DNA from: Gammaproteobacteria bacterium
GTDB taxonomy: Bacteria > Pseudomonadota > Gammaproteobacteria > Arenicellales > Poriferihabitantaceae
Reading direction: 5' to 3'
DNA length: 52,804 nt
Assembly: GCA_026708585.1 (NCBI GenBank)
Contig: JAPOUQ010000057.1
Location: forward strand, 1-52,804
Below the pieces are notes generated by a model, which did not search any database, had not been told where the DNA came from, and saw only the letters and a program-made list of their open reading frames with translations. Below are positions 30,239 to 38,893 of this stretch, in pieces. The position numbers and the translations under genes are program-made. Every line of letters begins with the position of its first letter. Within the stretch, counting starts at the first letter, position 1.

Positions 30239-30994
30239 CTAGAGCAGTGCCCTCCAGATCAAACTACCGCCGGAGACGATCAATACACCAAGAATCAGGC
30301 GATAAAAAATTGAATCTTTGACATACTTTCGGATTGATCGTCCGGCCAGCAATCCTGCCGAAAGTGGAATTACGGCCAGTCCCGAAAGCAGCGCGAGTCG
30401 AACATTCATGATCCCCATGACAACCAGCATAACTGCCCAGGGAACGACTGCTCCAACGTAGAGAAAGCTGATGGTGTTTACGAATTTATCTTTTTCAAGT
30501 GTTGGTAGTGAAACAAGATACAGAATCATCATTGGGCCGAACATGGATGAGAGACCGCCAATCAGTCCAGCACTTCCGCAAAATGCCATGCCCGCAGATC
30601 TCTCATAGCGAGGTGGAATAGTGATTTTTCTTTTCGAACCCTGGATCAAGGTAAAACAGATAACCATAATCCCTACGATTGTCAATAATACCTTTTCGTC
30701 TATACCCGAGAGAATCCAGACGCCGAACCAAGTTCCGGCAAACAAGGCCATCAAGGCGGGCCAGAATCGCTTGACCGTCTCAATCGGTTGTTTGGCATCA
30801 TACGCTTGCCAGAGGTTGGCAACCACTACCGGGACCGCCATAATGACTACGGCTTCATGGACAGGCAGAACCAATGCCATCATTGGCACAGTGAGTAGTG
30901 GTGTACCAATCCCCAAAACCCCCTTGATGATTCCACCGCAAGCCATGGCAAGAGCACACCAAGCCAGAACTGAAGGAGCAAGATCCAGATTCAT
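30239..30994 (-). CDS. TauE/SafE family sulfite/anion exporter
   Basis: Inner-membrane protein of 251 residues with about eight helices in two halves. Both halves show the repeated Gly-rich motif: GGIIKGVLGIGTPLLTVPMM near residue 20 and FCGSAGLIGGLSSMFGPMM near 133. Family members export sulfite, sulfoacetate or other sulfur anions and often sit beside sulfonate catabolic genes. Here it is divergent from the SauS-like gene, sharing a 107-base promoter region with it, and the tct genes lie behind it on the same strand. Confidence 0.9.
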   Translation of the reverse strand: MNLDLAPSVLAWCALAMACGGIIKGVLGIGTPLLTVPMMALVLPVHEAVVIMAVPVVVANLWQAYDAKQPIETVKRFWPALMALFAGTWFGVWILSGIDEKVLLTIVGIMVICFTLIQGSKRKITIPPRYERSAGMAFCGSAGLIGGLSSMFGPMMILYLVSLPTLEKDKFVNTISFLYVGAVVPWAVMLVVMGIMNVRLALLSGLAVIPLSAGLLAGRSIRKYVKDSIFYRLILGVLIVSGGSLIWRALL

Positions 30995-31101
30995 GTTGTC
31001 GCAGATTTATTGAGTTGACCGTCTTGAATCGGTACAATTCAGCCTTTTACAGTTTTCAGCCATATTAGTTCAAAAAATTTATTCAGTAAGACGGTCATTC
31101 C

Positions 31102-32520
31102 ATGTCATCACAATACGAAAGAAATGCAGAACAAGAGATTATAAGGGAATCAATCGCCAAGGCTCGTTCAGCGATGCAGTCCATTGCAAACTACACTCAG
31201 GAACAGATCAACGAAATGGTCACCGCAGTAGCATGGTCCTTGTATAAACCAGAAAATGCACGCAAAATGGCTGAGCTTGCAGTTCAAACTACCAAGATTG
31301 GCAATGTTTCAGACAAGGTCACGAAAAACCAGCGAAAGACCTTCGGCACCTTGCGCGATTTGATGCGTGTGAAGACTGTGGGGATTATCGAGGATTCCCC
31401 GCATCTTGGATTAGTGAAATATGCCAAGCCAGTCGGGGTGGTCGCTGCCATTACCCCGTCGACCAATCCCTCTGCAACACCGGCAAACAAGTCCATGATG
31501 GCATTGAAAGGGGCTAATTCGATTATTCTTGCCCCTTCTCCAGCTGGCTGGAAAGCCACTTCTGCGACTGCTGAACTGATGCGTAATGCGCTCGCAAAAG
31601 TTGGTGCCCCTCCTGATCTTATACAGGTATTGCCTGCCCCCGTCTCTCGAACGATGACCAAGCTCTTGCTTGAAGCCGCCGATCTGGTTGTTGCTACGGG
31701 TTCTCAGACAAATGTGCAGAATGCCTATACCAGCGGTACTCCTGCAATTGGGGTCGGTTCTGGCAATGTGCCAGTGATCATTGATGAGACGGCGAATATC
31801 AAGGAAGCTGTTTACAAGATAAAAGCCTCGAAAACGTTTGACAATGCAACTTCTTGTTCATCCGAAAATTCACTGATTATTCTGGAGGATGTCTATGATA
31901 CTGCGATGGATGCACTGATTGAGGCCGGGGCATATCGCGTGCCGCCAGAGCAAAATAAGGAAATCGAGCAAACATTATGGGTGGATGGAAAATTATCGCG
32001 AGATTTGATTGCGAGAGATCCTGAGGTGTTTGCTCGAGGTCTCAATCTCGGAGAAGAAGCAAGTCGCGCTTCATTCTACCTGATTGAACAACCATTCTTT
32101 GATGCAAACTCTCTATTTGCTGATGAAAAGTTATCTTTGCTGCTGACAATTTACAAGGCTGATAATTTTAACCATGCTGTGCAATTGGTTAAGAATATAT
32201 TACTGATCAACGGTCGTGGTCATTCATGCGGAATTCACACATCCAGAAAAGAACGAGCAGCTCAGCTAGCTACGGATGTCGATGTAGTTCGGGTATTGGT
32301 CAATCAAGCACATACATTTGGTAATGGTGGAAGTTTTGAGAATTCCCTGCCGTTCACACTGTCTATGGGTTGTGGTACCTGGGGTGGCAACAGTATCAGT
32401 GAAAATCTGAATTATCGACACTTCATCAATATCACTCACTTAGTTACCACCATCGATGAGGACCGCCCCAAAGAGCAGGAGCTGTTTGGGGCGTATCTTG
32501 AAAAATACGGAGATGATTGA
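31102..32520 (+). CDS. sauS: Acylating aldehyde dehydrogenase, probable sulfoacetaldehyde dehydrogenase (SauS type)
   Basis: CoA-acylating aldehyde dehydrogenase of 472 residues. The catalytic cysteine is near residue 252 in TFDNATSCSSENS, the pattern of acylating enzymes (AdhE, EutE, SauS) rather than of hydrolytic ALDHs. The cofactor region AITPSTNPSATPANK and the closing FGNGGSFENSLPFTLSMGCGTWGG agree. SauS reduces sulfoacetyl-CoA to sulfoacetaldehyde with NADPH in sulfoacetate use. The specific SauS call comes from overall recollected similarity plus the adjacent CoA ligase and TauE exporter. Another small aldehyde is possible. The start has only a weak ribosome binding site. Confidence 0.8.
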   Translation: MSSQYERNAEQEIIRESIAKARSAMQSIANYTQEQINEMVTAVAWSLYKPENARKMAELAVQTTKIGNVSDKVTKNQRKTFGTLRDLMRVKTVGIIEDSPHLGLVKYAKPVGVVAAITPSTNPSATPANKSMMALKGANSIILAPSPAGWKATSATAELMRNALAKVGAPPDLIQVLPAPVSRTMTKLLLEAADLVVATGSQTNVQNAYTSGTPAIGVGSGNVPVIIDETANIKEAVYKIKASKTFDNATSCSSENSLIILEDVYDTAMDALIEAGAYRVPPEQNKEIEQTLWVDGKLSRDLIARDPEVFARGLNLGEEASRASFYLIEQPFFDANSLFADEKLSLLLTIYKADNFNHAVQLVKNILLINGRGHSCGIHTSRKERAAQLATDVDVVRVLVNQAHTFGNGGSFENSLPFTLSMGCGTWGGNSISENLNYRHFINITHLVTTIDEDRPKEQELFGAYLEKYGDD

Positions 32521-32532
32521 CGAGAGCTCAAT

Positions 32533-34053
32533 ATGTATACTGTTTCCTCAATCATTAACCGGCGCGCGACGGAACAACCTGAAAAAACCTTCCTGATCCA
32601 ACCGGAGACAGATCAAGCAATCTCTTTCGCTGAGCTGAAGCGAAATATTGATGAGATATCAGGTCACCTTGATCGCCTAGGGGTACGCCATGGCTCCAAA
32701 GTGGCCTTTATGCTTGATAATGGAATCTGGTCTGCTCAGCTTCTACTCGGAATTATGGCTAGCGGTCGGGTTGTTGTTCCCTTGAATGTGGTTGCTGGAC
32801 AACAACATCTTGAATATGTGCTCCAGCATTCGGATGCCGAAGTGATTTTTGTTGAGGCGTGTTACGAGCAACAACTCAAAACATTGATGTCGAGTGCGAA
32901 CAGCGATGCAAGCATTATTAAGGTGGATCCCGTTAATGGTCCTTTGTGGTCGGACGTTTCTGCTGGTGCAATCACGGAGTGCTCGCTCCATGAGGATGAT
33001 TCTGCACTGCTATTGTATACATCGGGTTCTACCGGTTTGCCCAAGGGTGCATTACTGTCACATCGTGCAATCGTCAGCGGAGGTGCCAATGTAGTTAACG
33101 GACACATACTCACTGTACAAGACCGGGCACTTTGTGTTTTGCCGGTCTATCATATCAACGGGGCTATGGTGACGATTGCTGCACCGTTGGTTAGCGGTGG
33201 TAGCGTAGTGATACCAAAACGGTTCAGCGCCAGTAGTTTTTGGCAGGAAATTGCACGCTATCAATGCACTTGGTCAAGTTTAGTCCCTACGATAATCAAA
33301 TATTTGCTCGATCGTTCAGCTGATGAAGAATTCACATTCGGTAATGATGCTAGGCTAGAGTGCTTTCGATTTGCCCGTTCCGCATCAGCACCTTTACCCG
33401 CTGTTGTCATGCGTGAGTGGGAGAGTACATTTCATGTGCCAATGATTGAGACCTTAGGTTTGACCGAGACTGCTGGGACGGTGGCTTCCAATCCCATGCC
33501 CCCAGCGCCACGCAAACAGGGCTCTGTGGGTATTCCATATGGCAATGATATCAAGATTGTGGACACGTCCGGTAATCCATGCCCACATGGGACACGCGGT
33601 GAAATGGTTATAAAAGGAAATAATACTCTGAAGTGCTACTATAAGAATCCAGAAGCAACAGCGGCTGGATTTTTTGGCAGTTGGTTTCGAACCGGAGACA
33701 TCGCCTATCAGGATGAAGATGGTTATCTGTTCATTACCGGACGCATCAAGGAGTTAATTATCCGAGGTGGAGAAAATATCGCTCCACGCGAAATTGATGA
33801 TGTGCTTTACAGACATCACGCTGTATTGGAGGCCGCGGCCTTTGGTGTACCTGATGAAAACTATGGTCAAGAGGTGGTTGCTTGCGTAGTGATACGTGAT
33901 GGTCACACTTGTAGTGAGGAGGAACTTCGAGTTTTTTGCGAACAGGTGGTGGGCGCAGTCAAGATGCCGAAGAGAGTTTATTTCATGGACGAATTGCCTA
34001 AAGGTGCGTCCGGTAAAATTTTTCGCTTGCGTTTAGCTGATCTGATATCCTGA
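32533..34053 (+). CDS. sauT: Acyl-CoA ligase, probable sulfoacetate-CoA ligase (SauT type)
   Basis: Class I adenylate-forming enzyme of 506 residues. It has the P-loop-like YTSGSTGLPKGALLSH (about residue 160), the A5 motif ETLGLTETAG, the hinge motif GRIKELIIRGGENIAPREID, and the C-terminal catalytic lysine in LPKGASGKI. It follows the SauS-like gene by 12 bases, as in sauST, where the ligase activates sulfoacetate and SauS reduces the thioester. The family alone (PF00501) does not fix the substrate, so the sulfoacetate call depends on neighbours. The last step enzyme Xsc is not in the window. Confidence 0.75.
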   Translation: MYTVSSIINRRATEQPEKTFLIQPETDQAISFAELKRNIDEISGHLDRLGVRHGSKVAFMLDNGIWSAQLLLGIMASGRVVVPLNVVAGQQHLEYVLQHSDAEVIFVEACYEQQLKTLMSSANSDASIIKVDPVNGPLWSDVSAGAITECSLHEDDSALLLYTSGSTGLPKGALLSHRAIVSGGANVVNGHILTVQDRALCVLPVYHINGAMVTIAAPLVSGGSVVIPKRFSASSFWQEIARYQCTWSSLVPTIIKYLLDRSADEEFTFGNDARLECFRFARSASAPLPAVVMREWESTFHVPMIETLGLTETAGTVASNPMPPAPRKQGSVGIPYGNDIKIVDTSGNPCPHGTRGEMVIKGNNTLKCYYKNPEATAAGFFGSWFRTGDIAYQDEDGYLFITGRIKELIIRGGENIAPREIDDVLYRHHAVLEAAAFGVPDENYGQEVVACVVIRDGHTCSEEELRVFCEQVVGAVKMPKRVYFMDELPKGASGKIFRLRLADLIS

Positions 34054-34166
34054 TTTGGGTTTTCTGTGAAGGATATTATTGGTGGTGAGTCATCAATATG
34101 TTGAGGTCATGGGAAAAAGGAATAAAGAATGGACCGAGCTCTGTTTGCGATCAGTGGGGTATGGCA

Positions 34167-34222
34167 TAGGTGTTTCCCACTTTTAATTTTCAAACTAACA
34201 AAATAAGTGTGGGAAACACCTA
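34167..34222. repeat. Inverted repeat, 14-bp perfect arms, 28-base loop
   Basis: TAGGTGTTTCCCAC at 34167-34180 is perfectly complementary to 34209-34222; the loop is AT-rich. It lies directly before the TnpB remnant. The dimensions are nearly those of the repeat at 25338-25391, which has 13-bp arms and the same 28-base spacer. Confidence 0.7.
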
Positions 34223-34228
34223 ACCATC

Positions 34229-34354
34229 GCAAGCGGTTTTCAAGTGTGTGGTCATGCCGAACATGCGGATATCAATTCAGCCCGGAATATATTGACCTCC
34301 TGGGGTATCTGCACGCAGAGGGGCGTTGACGTCAGTTATACCGTTGAGCCATAG
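34229..34354 (+). pseudogene. tnpB: C-terminal remnant of a TnpB (IS200/IS605 OrfB-type) protein
   Basis: About 41 codons read FQVCGHAEHADINSARNIL near the start, matching the zinc-ribbon and final catalytic Asp region of TnpB (canonical CG...ADxNAARNIL). A second frame across the GTGTGTG run gives FKCV, so a small deletion probably removed one cysteine codon pair. The rest of TnpB is gone. A TAG stop ends it at 34354. TnpB is the RNA-guided nuclease of IS605-type elements and the ancestor of Cas12; this copy is dead. Confidence 0.75.
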
Positions 34355-34490
34355 AAAGATATATGAGGTAGCATAATGTTGCTTCAATATATAATTCCCA
34401 TTCAATTTGGCGTGTACAGAAATGATGTATGCGACCGGCTAATTATTCTACACTTGGTTCTCTCATATATATAAGCAAATTGTCGTTTTA

Positions 34491-34717
34491 GAATCAAAAC
34501 CCGATCAAGAAAATAATCGAGCGATATAATTTATATATATCATAGAGTTATAATTATTTCTTGTGCCTTAAAGGCGAAATTCTTTTGCTCAGAATCAAAA
34601 CCCGATCAAGAAAATAATCGAGCGATATAATTTATATATATCATAGAGTTATAATTATTTCTTGTGCCTTAAAGGCGAAATTCTTTTGCTCAGAATCAAA
34701 ACCCGATCAAGAAAATA
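34491..34717. repeat. 101-bp tandem direct repeat, 2.25 copies
   Basis: Units at 34491-34591 and 34592-34692 are identical, and a third copy keeps the first 25 bases (34693-34717). Each unit contains a TATAAT-bearing AT-rich block (GATATAATTTATATATATC, partly palindromic) and ends AAAGGCGAAATTCTTTTGCTCA. The array stops seven bases before the stop codon of the convergent AlbA-domain gene. Perfect identity means a recent duplication, or strong constraint. Confidence 0.95.
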
Positions 34718-34723
34718 TATTGA

Positions 34724-36178
34724 TTATGCCCAAAACGGCAGATATCCCATCCGAGGGTGTTCAGGATCAGCCGGTTTTATCAGCCCTTCATCAAGTGCCT
34801 TTTTGAACACGATAGATGCCTGTGAGGCGTTTTTTGGATCAATACCAAAGCGTTTGCATAGCGTAGAATTCTTCATCCGATCTCCCAAAACATATTTCAG
34901 CGAAGCATGTTGATAACAAGCACGCGTACGTTCATCGGGAGTCATTTCAGCAAAGCGTCGAGGGGTGAATAACTTAACACGGACAGCATCTCCTTCAGCA
35001 CGAAAATCTGGCGGGGGTAGTTGGTGTAATTCTATAGTTGAGATCACCTTATCGATCCCTGTTCCCTGCTCTTCGCAGAATCCCATACGGCGCATAAACG
35101 ATGCTAATGTTTCGTTTCGTGAGCGCGGAGGCAAGTCGATAAATCGTTCTGGGCTAACCAGAGGAAGACCGGGATTTGTAATTTCTAGACGACTTGTAAA
35201 TAATTCAACCGTTGGACCAGTGCCTGATATTGTCATGTCTTGATGTATCAGTGCATTGACAACAAGTTCTCGAATGCAAATCTTGGGATAAATCAATTGT
35301 TTTTCACGAAACACTCCGTTAATTCGTTCATTTTGAGGTAACAAGTCGCTGATATATTCAACTAGTTGATCAAGTCCAGTTGCATAACCCCTTTGGATAT
35401 CGTTTCGATGTGTTACTAAGTCTGCACGACTATTTCCTGCGTAAGCTACAAAGCGAATTGCCTTACGTGCTATCGACATAGGAAAGTCTTCCAAGTTCTT
35501 CGCAAATAGGATGGCACCAAGATTCGTAATGGACCAATGACCGTCAAAGTGTTTTTGCACTAGGCCATCGGCATACAATCGTTGTAGAAGCCCATCTCGA
35601 TTATCGGGTAAGGGCTGACTCATAAGATCGAAATATCGAACGTAGTCCAATTTCTCAAGGACAGTATGACTTCCAGAAAACTGCGATACTAATCCCCCTT
35701 CCCATCGGTAAGACTGTAATTTACCCCATAATTCTCTTTGGCGTTCAGGATAGTCTGAAAGGCGTGGGGTTGCGCTGCCAATTCGAATATATGCTGTCCG
35801 ATCAAACTCAACTGGGATAGTAGACGCTGCCGGTATCTTGAGTAGGACTATATTGGTTCCCCGAAAGTTTACAGATTCGAATGAAAATGCGATGTCAGGT
35901 CGCAACCTTCGTGAAAGCCATAACTCCAATGGTTGTTCATTTTGCATCTGACGAGTAGGCTCAAACGAAGTGCCAACCACCTCATGGTCTTTATCACGTA
36001 TACCCCAAATGACATACGCATAAGGCTGATTGACAAGTTGTGCGGAGTTGGACAGTGCAGAGATCAACTTGCCAATCATTTTGGTTTCTGCATAATTTTC
36101 CTTAAACTCTAGCCAATGGTTTTCTGACGGTTTTTTTCTCAGGTTGTCAATCAGACTGACTATCTGTGTATCATTCAT
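34724..36178 (-). CDS. AlbA_2 (Schlafen) domain ATP-binding/regulatory protein
   Basis: The start at 36178 is chosen for AGGAAG seven bases upstream; the longer frame to 36211 lacks one. The 484-residue protein has an N-terminal AlbA_2/Schlafen domain (HWLEFKENYAE opening, VIWGIRDKDHEVVGTSF near 60, then a YIRIGSAT motif near 136). A GHKL-like HATPase_4 region follows with LVVNALIHQDM near 310 and RNETLASFMRRMGFCEEQGTGI near 365. A winged-helix-like C-terminus comes last. Such proteins are often annotated RecG-like and are common in accessory and defence regions; their action is not well known. Convergent with the repeats and TnpB scar. Confidence 0.85.
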   Translation of the reverse strand: MNDTQIVSLIDNLRKKPSENHWLEFKENYAETKMIGKLISALSNSAQLVNQPYAYVIWGIRDKDHEVVGTSFEPTRQMQNEQPLELWLSRRLRPDIAFSFESVNFRGTNIVLLKIPAASTIPVEFDRTAYIRIGSATPRLSDYPERQRELWGKLQSYRWEGGLVSQFSGSHTVLEKLDYVRYFDLMSQPLPDNRDGLLQRLYADGLVQKHFDGHWSITNLGAILFAKNLEDFPMSIARKAIRFVAYAGNSRADLVTHRNDIQRGYATGLDQLVEYISDLLPQNERINGVFREKQLIYPKICIRELVVNALIHQDMTISGTGPTVELFTSRLEITNPGLPLVSPERFIDLPPRSRNETLASFMRRMGFCEEQGTGIDKVISTIELHQLPPPDFRAEGDAVRVKLFTPRRFAEMTPDERTRACYQHASLKYVLGDRMKNSTLCKRFGIDPKNASQASIVFKKALDEGLIKPADPEHPRMGYLPFWA

Positions 36179-36349
36179 CAGGATACTTCCTTTCGTATAA
36201 GATAAAGACAAAATAGTTTATTTTTGATCAATGATCGGCCTTCCTCCATTGATTCGGTTGATATCGAACTAGCAAAAAATGTAAGACATGAAATATCTTG
36301 ATATCGATGTTGTTTTTTAGCAACAGATATTCGAAACCCCATTAAATTG

Positions 36350-37936
36350 TCAAAGCACCTCCACACGTATATCGAGCAAGTCTCGTTCTTTCTTGCCAAA
36401 CACCATGCCAATCAAGTGAATGGGCTCCTTACGGCTTCGATATTTCTGTGCATAGCCTTTTTCCCGAATCTGTGCGATTGCACTATCGAGCCCTTTTTCT
36501 AATCCGGTTTTGTTATCAACCATCTTGAGTTCCAAGATGAATACCTGATTCTCATGCAACAGCACCATATCCGAACGACCGTGTTTGGTCACTTCCTCTG
36601 CCTTTAGATCAACCTGTGTGGTTCGGAAACACAGATACAGCAAACTCGCATACCAGGATTCATAATCACCCAGATTGGCCGTGTCATACCAAGTATGAGG
36701 AAATTCTGCAAGCAAGTCCTGGATCTTTTCCATGAACACAGAAAAGTTATTCTCCCCCAGAGCCTGAATCAGATCCTCTCCGGTCGCTGCTACTTCCTTA
36801 CCGCGCCTGGTCAAATGCTCAGCAAATCCTAGGTTGAAACTTCTCTGCACCTCATAATTAGGATAATCCAAATGGTACAGAATGTTGTCCTTTTTTACTT
36901 CCTTTTCTTTGATGGTCAGATATCCAGACTGGAACAGCAAGGCCTCATGACTGAATTGGTCCAACTCAAACTTGGAAACTGAAGATGCGTTGACTACGCG
37001 GTTTTCCAGCTGCATGGGACTGACTTGGTTGTCCTCCAATAACCGATATAGATAGCTAGGCACCCCGGATTTGAACCAGTGCGCCCGAAATTCTCGCATA
37101 TCAAACAAATGAAGTATGTCATGAGGATTGTAGAGCTTCTCGGTACCGAGCCAGTGGTAGCCGTTATACCAGATACGAATCTTGTCCCGATCCAGTCCTT
37201 CCAGCTCCGGAGCAAATACCGTATCAAGATCCTGATCCGTATATCCACAAATGGTTGCATACCTTGGGGATAAACTGATATTGGTAAGATTATTGAGACC
37301 GGAAGAAAAACTGGTTTTGGAAAACATCGTGATGCCGGTTACAAACACAAAGCGGATGTATTTTTGCGAACTCTTCAGGATGCTGTATATGTCTCTCAGT
37401 CTATCCCGGTTTACCCGAGCCTTGTCGCTGTCCTCCAGCAAATCCAGAACTGGTTTGTCATATTCATCAACCAACACCACTACCTGCTGACCAGTCGTTT
37501 GATGGAGAAAGTAGAGGACATTTTCCAGTCGATCAGCAGCAGAGTGTACCGAGGGTAGAGAAGTTAGGTCAAATGCTTGTTCGATTTTGTACAATTGATT
37601 TCCAATACGGTTCTCTAATTCCTCCGGCGTGCTGACTATCCCATCCAAGGTCAAACGAATAACAGGATACCTGACCGACCAGTCCCAGTGCGGGTGGATA
37701 TCCAAACCTCGAAACAGGGGCTCGTTGCCCTCAAACAATTCCTGCAAGGTGTCGACTAGGAGACTCTTGCCAAAACGACGGGGACGGGACAGGAAGTAGA
37801 AATCACCCTCTTCAATCATTTGTCGAATCAGAGGCGTTTTATCCACATAATAACAGCCCTTTTCACGCAGTCGGCGAAATGTTTGAATGCCAATCGGTAG
37901 CGGACGACGGTTTGTCTGAAATTCTGCATTTATCAT
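36350..37936 (-). CDS. AAA-ATPase with C-terminal PD-(D/E)XK nuclease domain
   Basis: The 528-residue protein has the PF09820 ATPase at about 10-290. Its Walker A-like loop is RPRRFGKSLL (residues 51-60), preceded by the typical YYVDKTPLIRQMI, and its Walker B is VVVLVDEYDKPVL. The PF08011-type nuclease-like C-terminus has SDMVLLHENQVFILELKM near 475-492, the D...ExK pattern. The family is expanded in gut and symbiotic bacteria, spreads as paralogues, and has no firmly known function; mobile-element or defence roles are guesses. A fragment of a relative lies at 11111-11436. Confidence 0.92.
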   Translation of the reverse strand: MINAEFQTNRRPLPIGIQTFRRLREKGCYYVDKTPLIRQMIEEGDFYFLSRPRRFGKSLLVDTLQELFEGNEPLFRGLDIHPHWDWSVRYPVIRLTLDGIVSTPEELENRIGNQLYKIEQAFDLTSLPSVHSAADRLENVLYFLHQTTGQQVVVLVDEYDKPVLDLLEDSDKARVNRDRLRDIYSILKSSQKYIRFVFVTGITMFSKTSFSSGLNNLTNISLSPRYATICGYTDQDLDTVFAPELEGLDRDKIRIWYNGYHWLGTEKLYNPHDILHLFDMREFRAHWFKSGVPSYLYRLLEDNQVSPMQLENRVVNASSVSKFELDQFSHEALLFQSGYLTIKEKEVKKDNILYHLDYPNYEVQRSFNLGFAEHLTRRGKEVAATGEDLIQALGENNFSVFMEKIQDLLAEFPHTWYDTANLGDYESWYASLLYLCFRTTQVDLKAEEVTKHGRSDMVLLHENQVFILELKMVDNKTGLEKGLDSAIAQIREKGYAQKYRSRKEPIHLIGMVFGKKERDLLDIRVEVL

Positions 37937-38204
37937 GCGATCATCTTAACATAGTGGGGGCAAGTAGTTGCAAAGCGAATCATTTCTTCAAACGCACTTA
38001 GGCATCAAAATGTAATATAGAATCTGAGGCTGTGTATAAATCCTGATCTACACAAATTTAGTCAATTATCTAAATTTGCGGAATAGTTAAATATCTCGGC
38101 GTTGTGGATAGATTCATCTGGATTGATGTGATTGTTCAAATTTACATTTGACTGAAACTGAAATTTATCGAATCATTGGTGTGTGGTTATTTTATGCGCC
38201 TCTC

Positions 38205-38858
38205 TCACACACAAGCCAAGACTTTGCAAGGCTTCCAGTTCTTCGTCCAATGTTCAGCGTTTTTTACATGTCCGACACGGACACTCTTACAGATATTGAG
38301 AGAAAACTCTGACTCAGCAAAATCACAGGATAAGCGCATAACTATTCCCTCCCTCTCTCCACCTAGGACAGAGGGCTCCTCATGAGCGCGATCGATAAAA
38401 GTATACACTTCCGCAACTGAACCAAAAACTCCATCAAATAGCACTGGGATAACGGGAATATTTTTTCGAATTGCATAATCAGACATTTCAGTAAACGAAC
38501 AAAACGCTCCAGTTCCAACGCGTAAAGCAAAGGCGTAAAATGTTCGGTTCTCTTGCACAGCATCATATTCGATGCTGTGTTTGCCATAGATATCTTCTCC
38601 ATACAAATATATATGGGGCTCAGTGACTTTCCACGCATGATGTTTCTTCACCATTGCCATCCATTTACCATCGGAGGGTGCTGAAACACTTCGCCCATAA
38701 ACATTACTTTCATGTATTAGTATGCTGCTACCATCTAATTTTTCCGATATCACAACCGGTACATCCACAAACCTTGATGGATCAGCATGAATTCTTCCAT
38801 TTCTCCCAAGATATGGAGAAAATGGCCAGTATGGCGTTTTTGGATATTTTCTGTTCAT
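38205..38858 (-). CDS. RNA ligase family protein
   Basis: The 217-residue protein shows nucleotidyltransferase motifs of the Rnl2-like PF09414 family: motif I EKLDGSS with the nucleotidyl lysine at residue 40, motif III YLYGEDIYGKHSI near 85-96, motif IV REGIVMR at 169-175, and motif V KSVR at 191-194. The ending RVGHVKNAEHW is typical of small bacterial members and suggests the gene is complete. Such enzymes reseal nicked or cleaved RNA, using ATP. It starts 35 bases after the PIN-like gene, in the same direction, so it could repair RNA cut by that nuclease. No kinase or phosphatase partner is adjacent. Confidence 0.88.
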   Translation of the reverse strand: MNRKYPKTPYWPFSPYLGRNGRIHADPSRFVDVPVVISEKLDGSSILIHESNVYGRSVSAPSDGKWMAMVKKHHAWKVTEPHIYLYGEDIYGKHSIEYDAVQENRTFYAFALRVGTGAFCSFTEMSDYAIRKNIPVIPVLFDGVFGSVAEVYTFIDRAHEEPSVLGGEREGIVMRLSCDFAESEFSLNICKSVRVGHVKNAEHWTKNWKPCKVLACV

Positions 38859-38893
38859 AGGCGTAATATTACTATTCGGCGACTATATACAGA

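Larger units (their letters stand above)
34054..34723. other. Intergenic stretch with transposon scar and repeats
   Basis: This 670-base interval holds a 14-bp-arm inverted repeat, the tail of a TnpB gene and just over two copies of a 101-bp tandem repeat. It separates the sulfonate genes from the defence-like island and marks a hot spot of past insertion. Confidence 0.6.

Noticed and set aside
34229-34723. Possible CRISPR array from the direct repeats
   Set aside because: Units are 101 bp, contiguous and identical, with no spacers; it is a tandem repeat.
38103-38111. TGTGGATAG resembling a DnaA box
   Set aside because: Single one-mismatch site far from the origin; expected by chance.
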